DNA of 13,029 nt, taken from NCBI GenBank assembly GCA_014379065.1, contig JACMMM010000047.1, forward strand, positions 1 through 13,029. The letters are read 5' to 3'. The translations under genes were made by a program, and so were the position numbers. This stretch comes from Saprospiraceae bacterium (GTDB lineage: Bacteria; Bacteroidota; Bacteroidia; Chitinophagales; Saprospiraceae). Position 1 is the stretch's first letter. Each line of letters starts with the position of its first letter. Of this stretch, positions 7,801 to 13,029 are shown piece by piece. Below the pieces are notes generated by a model. That model ran no database searches. It was given only the letters and a program-made list of their open reading frames with translations, and was not told the DNA's origin.

Positions 7801-8360
7801 CAACTTCTGCCTACGCCAGCAGATATCAGCTCTTCTACAGTTCGCAAAAAGACGTGCGTGAGAATCTGGTAAATCCTCAAAAAATGGAAGTTAGTGCAGA
7901 GGGCCAGCTGCCACAAGTGAGATATCAATTGGCGGGGCTTGCGCCGGCTACTACCTACTTCGGCGATTTGATTTTAGACCCTTACCCCTACCCTTGCCCA
8001 TTGTATCCAGGATTAGTTGCTCCACCCCCCATACGCTTTTCATTCTCCACCACCAGTTATTTGGGCGAAAACAGGTCAAGTGCGCACGACGAGAAAACAG
8101 ATCAAGCAAGCAGCGCGCCATCTGCCATATTATACCCCAATCCTGCCAATCAGCTTATTGAAGTGCGGGTCAGCAGTGCTGGGTTTGATAGATACACCGT
8201 CACAGGCCAAGACGGCAAAACGCTTTTAAATCAATCCATCGGCACTTCGTTAACTGAATTTGCTTTTAGTACTGTAAACCTGCCGGAGGGGCTTCTAACG
8301 CTAACTTTGTACGGCACCAATATGCCCCCGCTTAGCCGAAAGGTGATCGTGAGGCATTGA
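4824..8360 (+). CDS. Large secreted clan GH-A-like glycoside hydrolase with FN3 domains and type IX sorting domain
   Basis: The protein has 1,178 residues from the ATG at 4824, which begins a clear signal peptide (MIKKPILTALTILVATLS, cut near residue 26). Residues about 30-510 read as a TIM-barrel glycosidase of clan GH-A type. I-T-N-E-P-D places a probable acid/base at E230, V-H-H-Y-S lies at 330-334, and L-S-E-F-G-Y places a probable nucleophile at E400. Residues about 510-618 look like the beta-sandwich that often follows such barrels. FN3-like domains lie at about 622-750 and 973-1079. Between them, 754-941 is a module with 11 Cys whose second half resembles a jelly-roll or discoidin-like fold. 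A type IX sorting domain starts at Y1104-PNP and runs to the end. The exact GH family and the substrate are not recognisable; GH5, GH30 and GH39 types are possible. It stands alone in its transcription unit, with a long inverted repeat 29 bp after the stop. Confidence 0.8.
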   Translation: MIKKPILTALTILVATLSVPQALRSQSSWTAPTMDQLVCTNTLAHDNVWNKLSQFGMVRDYHQWALDLGYSNTTDYRCAFDPAGNKLKWTPSYDGVRNYNFADYYSAIGGRGVPALMNIAPEMRGWINYPAGQVNLLEQKPFCGQGQNPNGNGSPCYFGGACQAPPFSYPNTANPTDFLEYSRWVSLFAYKFGSPINPSPTFAASFFDPYVTTGESYALGLLSHIEITNEPDKNWWGGAPQTYDEQDNQYQHNPWFYKPEQYAALLSAAYDGHASQNSPLLGIKNIAPKMRVVAGGLSDFRGLYYEKMFNWCVSNRANATKKLPFDVLNVHHYSTLGNQPLAAVYNNLFVVSDLLSNGDPNNGISPEHDALKGKIGSFISSVINNDPTSELENKDFWLSEFGYDTHDDAGNSFVDVPDLSIPSDPDCEDADRQKVQAQWLTRSFLEISAAKSSAETGEKGIDRAMQFTLSDDPTPGATEQFSHSGLLHAGLSPKRSWYYVMTLKNVLSGHRFKDEGIGVGIMGLPAGESANLYKYESSGNANEHIFVIWSPTALCKHFEVDLDFSSYLQSNSLSSATFVHIVDLDENGRWELVPSDKIVGKKILDVPVSETPLFIIVNKSLPDPVYNMEIKNLHTEPFCCNGVSLHWQVQPGTFHNSYKIYYARESELDAINGQTCGSAPNILPRYRFNLSSLHTAEEHHPGGQRYAVVTGLPDLPNGEKYIFFVIPERVVNGGYLLPSDLSLCMYQTPGAPGCMGNQPGCVLDVAAGAIGLPAGGCGQAPTNCPPTNILPAFSEQIPILLSADNVTNQCAQIAPSTVYDYCDFGWFCWIDDYNTIPPPTPASYNGVNQFTVNFQVPKDLDAIHIFHYSGTGDLVVEYQDVCCAFWQPLTIVSFREDFQTWYTLTKNLNKSLTKIRFKKMKNASGLNLSRIFFCGKDGPPCQVGDPDLNGPTGGDGYTRQPEPSDPGTPFTETADYYSVNLRWDAAKEFRNSATSAYASRYQLFYSSQKDVRENLVNPQKMEVSAEGQLPQVRYQLAGLAPATTYFGDLILDPYPYPCPLYPGLVAPPPIRFSFSTTSYLGENRSSAHDEKTDQASSAPSAILYPNPANQLIEVRVSSAGFDRYTVTGQDGKTLLNQSIGTSLTEFAFSTVNLPEGLLTLTLYGTNMPPLSRKVIVRH

Positions 8361-8389
8361 TTCGGTGGCTACGTTCAATATAATAAAAA

Positions 8390-8484
8390 GCGGATTCAAG
8401 TTTCAGGTGCAACAGATTTTAGAGTTCAATCAAGCGGCCGCTGATTGAACTCTAAAATCTGTTGCACCTGAAACTTGAATCCGC
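8390..8484. repeat. Perfect 43-bp inverted repeat with 9-nt loop (transcript-end hairpin?)
   Basis: The left arm 8390-8432 (starting GCGGATTCAAG) and the right arm 8442-8484 (ending CTTGAATCCGC) are exact reverse complements over all 43 bp. The spacer 8433-8441 is AGCGGCCGC, whose last eight bases are themselves a palindrome. It begins 29 bp after the glycosidase-like stop, so in RNA it would form an extremely stable 3' hairpin that could stop polymerase or protect the message from 3' decay. No T-tract follows on the + strand (CCAAACAATT); a T-run (CTTTTTATTATA) follows only in the minus direction. No flanking target-site duplication is visible. Confidence 0.95.
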
Positions 8485-8675
8485 CCAAACAATTAATTAA
8501 TGATTTATTTATAACAATATTACATGAATTGTATTTCAAAAAAAACATAATTTTTATTATAAAAAAACATAAATAATCTATAGTTAATTAAGAACATACA
8601 AATAATTTACATTACCCAAAGTAACTTCTTGATAGCCAATTCTAAACAATTATATAGCCTTAAGTTAATAGTCTC

Positions 8676-8710
8676 TTTACATCCATAGGGATCGGCTTGT
8701 TCTAGGTTTG
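8676..8710 (+). promoter_or_regulatory. Predicted promoter of the PhoX-domain gene
   Basis: TAGGTTTG (8703-8710) matches the Bacteroidota -7 element TAnnTTTG exactly. A weak -33 candidate, TTTA, lies at 8676-8679 with a 23-bp gap, slightly long. Transcription would start near 8717, about 40 nt before the ATG at 8756. No PhoB-like direct repeat was recognised nearby, so phosphate control cannot be claimed. Confidence 0.4.
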
Positions 8711-8755
8711 CTGGCTGAATGATCATTTTTTCAATTCACCAGCATTCTAGTCTAT

Positions 8756-11700
8756 ATGAACAAAATCTTATTACAAATGCTGCTGAGCTTATTTGCCATA
8801 TCGGCAATTGCTCAGCAAACCATTACAGTGCAGGTCAATACTGCTTCCGACGACCTGGAAGAGTTTACCGCCGGACCAAACCAGACCAAAGTGGTTGGCA
8901 GTATGGATGACGGCAGTTCTGACCTTGAACTCGGTACAGAAGCGGCCAATAATTTCGACCCCCAAGTAGTAGGGGTCCGCTTCACCGGTATTGCTATTCC
9001 AAAAGGGGCTTTGATAACCAAGGCTTACCTTCAGTTCCAGGTGGACAATGCGAACAAGAATACAGACCCTTGCAACATTTGGATTAAAGCTCAAAACAGT
9101 GATAACCCACTGACTTTTGCGACCACAGCCTTTAATATTACCACCCGCCCTAAGTTGAACGATTCGGTTTACTGGGGTATCCCTAATGGAAGCCGGACGA
9201 ACATTGGAGACAATGGCCCTGATCAGCGGTCTGCCGATATTTCTGCTTTAGTACAGCAATTGGTGAACCTTTCCGGGTGGACCGCAGGCAATGCGATGGC
9301 ATTTTTTCTGAACGGTACCGGTTTGCGTGAATCAGAATCCTATGACGGCTTGCCTGCCGGCGCACCCAAATTGATTATTGAATATATTCCTGCCCTGACT
9401 TTTACCAGCCAGATTGCTGCGGCTGATGACGATCAGGAAGAATGGATTGCAGGGCCAAATCAGACCAAAGTAGTTGGTTCGCTGGATGCCGGCAGTTCCG
9501 ACCTTGAATTGGGAACGGAAGCCCTTAATAATGGTGATCCACAGGTGGTCGGGCTCCGGTTTATCAACACCACCATTCCAAAAGGTGCCTTGATAAAATC
9601 TGCTTATATTCAATTTCAGGTAGACAATACCAACAAAAATACAGACCCGTGTAATGTTTGGATCAAAACGCAATGGGATGCCAATCCCCTCACGTTTGAT
9701 CCTGCCATTGCTTTTAATATAAGCTCCCGTCCGACTTCAACGGATTCGGTCAACTGGTCCATACCGGCTGGCAGCTGGAATGCCATCGGACAAAACGGTG
9801 CAGACCAGACTACCCCTGATTTGTCAAACCTGGTGCAAGCCATGGTGAATCGTTCAGACTGGAATGCTGGAAATGCGATTGCCTTCTTTATTCGGGGATC
9901 GGGCCTGCGCGAAGCAGAATCCTATGACGGATTGCCGGCAGGGGCCGCTAAACTGAGCATTGAATACGTGCCCGTAACATCAGCAAGCTTCCAGGTAGCA
10001 GCAGCGGAGGATGATATGGAAGAGTGGATCGCTGGTTCCGGACAAACCAAAGTGGTCGGTAGTATGGACGCAGGCAGCTCTGACCTTGAATTGGGCACAG
10101 AAGCGGCCAACAATGGTGATCCTCAAGTTGTAGGAGTACGTTTTGCCGGTGTTAGCCTTCCACAGGGCGCGATTATTCAAAAAGCATACCTCCAGTTTCA
10201 GGTAGACAACACGAACAAGAATACGGACCCTGCTGCTGTCTGGATCAAGGCTGAGAATAGCGACAATCCGCTTTCGTACGCAACCACCCCATTTAATATC
10301 ACCTCACGGTCTTATAATCAGGATTCTGTTAATTGGGCCATCCCGGCCAGCAGCTGGAATATAATTGGTCAAAATGGACCAGACCAGCAAAGTACCGATA
10401 TTAAGCAATTGGTGCAGGCACTGGTAAACCGTCCGGGATGGGCTGCCGGTAATGCAATGGCATTTACGCTGCAAGGCTCCGGCCTTCGCGAGGCAGAATC
10501 TTATGATGGATTGCCCGCAGGCGCTGCAAAACTGTTCATCGAATACCTTGGTGGCGGTGGTGTTAACCCTCCCGTCACCGGAAACGAAACCACGGCTTAT
10601 CCTGTAATAAGAAAAGGAAGCTGGTCCTACCTAGACAATGGTGTGGCGCCCGCTGCAAACTGGACAAGCCTTATTTATAACGATACCACCTGGGCCTTTG
10701 GAAATGCTCCATTGGGTTATGGATTCGGTTCCTTGGGCACGACCGTTTCATTCGGCCCGAATGCCAATGCAAAACACATCACTACTTACTTCCGTAAACG
10801 GATCACCATCGCGAATGCAGCGGCGCTTCCTGCTCAATTGGAATTGCAGGTACGCCACGATGATGGAGTGGTAATTTATGTCAATGGCACAGAAGTAAAA
10901 CGCATCAACATGGCTGCAGGTGCTGTTTCAAACAGCACTTTGGCCAGCGCGAACCTGGAAGGCAACCGCGAATTGGTATATATCACTTTTGACATTCCAA
11001 AAACCGCGTTGGTAACTGGAGAGAACGTGATTGCAGCTGAAGTTCACCAGGTTGCTGCCAATAATGATGATCTGGTTTTCGACCTTTCTTTGGTGAATCC
11101 AGTGGGCGCGACCAATCCTTCTGCTTTAGGTTGCATTGATCCTAACGATGACCACATTGCGTGTTTCACCTCCTTGCTTCCAAGAGAGCAAAACGAGGTG
11201 ATGGAAATTCCCGCCGCTACGCACGCTTTCCAATATATTCATTTTGCAGGCGTACCTTATACAATTGGGAGTGGCAATACCCCGACCAATTTTGACTTTA
11301 CGGGGTATGTTCCTGGCAACGGAAGCAATAGCCGTTTAGGCCACCTTTCTATCAATCATGAAATTGGCAACCTGAATGGTGGCGTTTCCATACTGGACCT
11401 GAGTTTTTCAGACGCATCCGGATTATGGAAAGTAGACAGTTCAGGAGGTGTTGATTTTAGTCCAGTGGCCTTCACTCAACAAAACTGCTCGGGTACGGTT
11501 ACTCCCTGGGGCACCGTCATCACTTGTGAAGAAGATGCGCCGGGTTTTGGCGACTTTAACAACGACGGTTATATTGACATTGGTTGGAACGTGGAAATTG
11601 ACCCGCTCACCAGAAAAGTACGCGACTACGGCAACGGACCCGAAAAATTGTGGGCGCTGGGCCGGATGGAGCACGAAAATGTGGTGGTTGCCGAAGACAG

Positions 11701-13029
11701 AAAAACCGTTTATCAAGGCGAAGATACCGGCAATGGCGGTGTTTATAAGTTCGTTGCAGACAATGCTGAAAATTTGTCAAGCGGCAAATTGTACGTTTTG
11801 AAAATGGATCAACCCATTGTAAATGCTGAGCCTACCGGTACCACCGGAACTTGGGTCCTAGTGCCAAACACTACGAAACAAGAACGCAATAGTGTAAAAC
11901 AATTTGCACTTGCAAATGGTACAACATTCGCTGGCGTTGAGGACGTGGAAATAAATCCATTAACAGGCGAAATCTATTTTACCGTCAAAGGTGTTGGTCG
12001 CACCTATTCCTTCAAGGATAATGGTAATACCCTGAGCGGCTTTAAGACCTTTGTAGGTGGAACATCCTACCGGGTTACCGTCGACAATGAAGTGGTCACG
12101 GAAGACTGGGGCGGCGGCAACGACAACCTCACTTTTGATGACCGCGGCAACCTTTGGGTATTGCAGGACGGTGGAAACAACTACGTTTGGGTGGTTCGTC
12201 CTGACCATACCCAGGCAAATCCTAAAGTGGAAATATTCATGCAAACACCGATTGGTTCTGAGCCAACGGGCATGACTTTCACTCCTGATTACCGGTACAT
12301 GTTTATCTCTATTCAGGAGCCAAGCACCGCTAACAACGAACCAGTAAGCGACGTTAGCGGTAATTCGCAGTTCTTTAATAAGAGCACAGCCATAGTGGTT
12401 TCACGCAGCGAATACCTTGGCGTAAAACAACAGGCATTGGCTCAATTAAAAGGGATTGATCCCTGGAATACTGCAACGCTATTTACAATTGGAGATACCA
12501 TTGGAACCTACAGGCCAGTGGGCATTATGGACGGTATTGGCGCACGTAAACTGGCTGACGGCACTGTACGCGCTTATGTGAATCACGAATTGGGCCAATC
12601 TGCTGGTTACACCTATCAGTTGGCCAATGGTACTGCACTAAAAGGCGGTCGCGTCTCTTATTTTGACATTGACCCAGCTACCAAAGAGGTAACAGATGCA
12701 GGCCTCGCCTATACCACAATCATTGACCGCGCTGGAGTGGTAGTGACATCCGCCACTCAGATCAATGAAGGCACCAACACGACGAACGGAATCGACCGCC
12801 CTTGCTCGGCATCACTTTTCAACGCAGGCCAATACGGACTCGTGGACGACATCTTCTTCACCGGAGAAGAGACCGGCGATGGTCAGGAATTTGCACTCGA
12901 CGTAGCCAACGAAACCCTGTACTGCCTGCCTTGGCTGGGCCGTGCCGCATGGGAAAACGTGACTTTGATCGAAACTGGCAATGCCAGCAAAGTCGGTGTA
13001 CTCATCGGCGACGACCGCGCGGGCGCTCC
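8756..13029 (+). CDS. Giant secreted multidomain protein with PhoX (DUF839) phosphatase domain, 3'-truncated by window edge
   Basis: A single open frame runs from the ATG at 8756 to the window edge without a stop (1,424 codons seen). Residues 1-20 are a signal peptide (core LLQMLLSLFAISAIA). Three tandem domains follow at 23-210, 216-404 and 412-597. Next comes a beta-sandwich at about 615-780 with H-D-D-G-V-V-I-Y-V-N-G, a galactose-binding-like pattern. Residues about 800-1230 match PhoX phosphatases: N-H-E (867-869), TPWGTVITCEED (916-927), GRMEHEN (969-975), YQGEDTGNGG (986-995), FAGVEDVEINP (1058-1068), GGGNDN (1119-1124) and a GSEPTGM motif around E1169. Known PhoX enzymes are secreted Ca/Fe phosphomonoesterases, and Cys924 in TCEE is probably the metal-ligand Cys. 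A second, incomplete PhoX-like module starts at about 1233. A type IX sorting domain is expected beyond the edge but not seen. Phosphate-ester hydrolysis is likely; regulation is not shown. The two flanking promoterless-looking sides offer no operon partner in view. Confidence 0.85.
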   Translation, partial: MNKILLQMLLSLFAISAIAQQTITVQVNTASDDLEEFTAGPNQTKVVGSMDDGSSDLELGTEAANNFDPQVVGVRFTGIAIPKGALITKAYLQFQVDNANKNTDPCNIWIKAQNSDNPLTFATTAFNITTRPKLNDSVYWGIPNGSRTNIGDNGPDQRSADISALVQQLVNLSGWTAGNAMAFFLNGTGLRESESYDGLPAGAPKLIIEYIPALTFTSQIAAADDDQEEWIAGPNQTKVVGSLDAGSSDLELGTEALNNGDPQVVGLRFINTTIPKGALIKSAYIQFQVDNTNKNTDPCNVWIKTQWDANPLTFDPAIAFNISSRPTSTDSVNWSIPAGSWNAIGQNGADQTTPDLSNLVQAMVNRSDWNAGNAIAFFIRGSGLREAESYDGLPAGAAKLSIEYVPVTSASFQVAAAEDDMEEWIAGSGQTKVVGSMDAGSSDLELGTEAANNGDPQVVGVRFAGVSLPQGAIIQKAYLQFQVDNTNKNTDPAAVWIKAENSDNPLSYATTPFNITSRSYNQDSVNWAIPASSWNIIGQNGPDQQSTDIKQLVQALVNRPGWAAGNAMAFTLQGSGLREAESYDGLPAGAAKLFIEYLGGGGVNPPVTGNETTAYPVIRKGSWSYLDNGVAPAANWTSLIYNDTTWAFGNAPLGYGFGSLGTTVSFGPNANAKHITTYFRKRITIANAAALPAQLELQVRHDDGVVIYVNGTEVKRINMAAGAVSNSTLASANLEGNRELVYITFDIPKTALVTGENVIAAEVHQVAANNDDLVFDLSLVNPVGATNPSALGCIDPNDDHIACFTSLLPREQNEVMEIPAATHAFQYIHFAGVPYTIGSGNTPTNFDFTGYVPGNGSNSRLGHLSINHEIGNLNGGVSILDLSFSDASGLWKVDSSGGVDFSPVAFTQQNCSGTVTPWGTVITCEEDAPGFGDFNNDGYIDIGWNVEIDPLTRKVRDYGNGPEKLWALGRMEHENVVVAEDRKTVYQGEDTGNGGVYKFVADNAENLSSGKLYVLKMDQPIVNAEPTGTTGTWVLVPNTTKQERNSVKQFALANGTTFAGVEDVEINPLTGEIYFTVKGVGRTYSFKDNGNTLSGFKTFVGGTSYRVTVDNEVVTEDWGGGNDNLTFDDRGNLWVLQDGGNNYVWVVRPDHTQANPKVEIFMQTPIGSEPTGMTFTPDYRYMFISIQEPSTANNEPVSDVSGNSQFFNKSTAIVVSRSEYLGVKQQALAQLKGIDPWNTATLFTIGDTIGTYRPVGIMDGIGARKLADGTVRAYVNHELGQSAGYTYQLANGTALKGGRVSYFDIDPATKEVTDAGLAYTTIIDRAGVVVTSATQINEGTNTTNGIDRPCSASLFNAGQYGLVDDIFFTGEETGDGQEFALDVANETLYCLPWLGRAAWENVTLIETGNASKVGVLIGDDRAGA
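8822..9385 (+). repeat. Tandem domain copy 1 of 3 (within the PhoX-domain protein)
   Basis: Residues 23-210. Shared blocks are QTKVVGSMD, GSSDLELGTEA, PQVVGVRF, AYLQFQVDN, NKNTDP, AGNAMAF and ESYDGLPAGA, closing with IEY. The period to copy 2 is 582 bp, measured from the Tyr codon of SYDGLPAG. This domain type is common in secreted bacterial proteins and probably forms a beta-sandwich; I know no assigned binding partner. It has Cys at the DPCNIW position. Confidence 0.85.
9401..9967 (+). repeat. Tandem domain copy 2 of 3 (within the PhoX-domain protein)
   Basis: Residues 216-404 repeat the same block order (EEWIAGPNQTKVVG, SSDLELGTEA, DPQVVGLRF, QFQVDNTNKNTDP, SYDGLPAGA, IEY). This copy is the most diverged of the three, for instance TEALNN instead of TEAANN and IKTQWDANP instead of IKAxNSDNP. 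It keeps Cys at DPCNVW. The period to copy 3 is 579 bp. Confidence 0.85.
9989..10546 (+). repeat. Tandem domain copy 3 of 3 (within the PhoX-domain protein)
   Basis: Residues 412-597 are closest to copy 1 (SMDAGSSDLELGTEAANN, VVGVRF, IKAENSDNPLSYATT) although copy 2 lies between them. The Cys of copies 1 and 2 is replaced by Ala (DPAAVW). A Gly-rich linker (GGGG) separates it from the following beta-sandwich domain. Confidence 0.85.
12452..13029 (+). other. Second, incomplete PhoX-like module of the same protein
   Basis: Residues about 1233-1424 repeat the PhoX motif order in weaker form: V-N-H-E-L-G (1275-1280) parallels N-H-E at 867-869, F-T-G-E-E-T (1368-1373) parallels T-C-E-E-D, and G-R-A-A-W-E-N-V (1395-1402) parallels G-R-M-E-H-E-N-V. 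The Cys is replaced by G1370, and the E-H before E-N by A-W, so this module may not bind metal like the first. It is cut by the window edge. Confidence 0.55.

Larger units (their letters stand above)
8361..8755. other. 395-bp non-coding spacer, largely AT-rich
   Basis: No credible gene lies here. After the inverted repeat, 8485-8660 is strongly AT-rich. It contains a direct repeat AAAAAAACATAA (8539-8550 and 8561-8572, 22 bp apart) and the palindrome TTTTTATTATAAAAA (8551-8565). The A8, T5 and A7 tracts at 8538, 8551 and 8561 are spaced roughly one helical turn apart, which could bend the DNA. The right-hand part holds the promoter-like element at 8703-8710. Confidence 0.6.

Noticed and set aside
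8390..8484. Inverted repeat as a transposon end pair or CRISPR unit
   Set aside because: No target-site duplication, no transposase frame and only a 9-nt spacer; there is no repeat-spacer array.
8719..8910. 63-codon frame at the start of the PhoX gene
   Set aside because: It is out of frame with the long coding sequence beginning at 8756, which has a signal peptide and recognised domains.

Overview
The window looks like a chromosomal segment from a member of the Bacteroidota, most likely a Saprospiraceae-type environmental bacterium; that lineage is an inference. The evidence is two proteins ending in Por/type IX secretion sorting domains (a PNP motif at the start, a basic residue near the C-terminus), weak Shine-Dalgarno sequences, intergenic matches to the Bacteroidota promoter element TAnnTTTG, and a ProP-like transporter followed closely by a very small membrane protein. 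No tRNA, rRNA, CRISPR array, transposase or integrase was seen.

Layout. Positions 1-33 hold three degenerate AATTCGTG units. A small helical protein of unknown function (70-537, +) converges on a minus-strand group, sharing a TTAA in which both stop codons lie. The minus-strand group, in reading order, is a secreted leucine-rich-repeat protein with a type IX sorting domain (4711-2462), an MHS-family MFS symporter (2399-843) and a small two-helix membrane protein (833-534). A hairpin with a T-tract, probably part of a dispersed repeat, sits inside the 5' part of that last frame. A 112-bp divergent region (4712-4823) carries a promoter-like element on each strand. To its right is a large secreted protein (4824-8360, +) with a clan GH-A-like glycosidase domain, two fibronectin-III-like domains, a Cys-rich beta module and a type IX sorting domain.

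Positions 8361-8755 are non-coding. They hold a perfect 43-bp inverted repeat around a 9-nt loop, then AT-rich DNA with phased A-tracts, then a promoter-like element. From 8756 an uninterrupted frame runs off the right edge (1,424 codons visible). It encodes a signal peptide, three near-identical copies of a domain of about 190 residues, a beta-sandwich domain, a full PhoX (DUF839) phosphatase-type domain, and the start of a second PhoX-like module that has lost conserved residues.

Working together. The region suggests nutrient scavenging at the cell surface. A predicted glycosidase and a predicted phosphatase are exported as very large multidomain proteins, an LRR protein may act in adhesion or recognition, and an inner-membrane symporter could import a small organic solute. 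The link between these is inferred from adjacency only. The most unusual items are the long perfect inverted repeat, the tandem active/degenerate PhoX arrangement, the two face-to-face promoters, and the repeat that appears to be read as the N-terminus of the small membrane protein.
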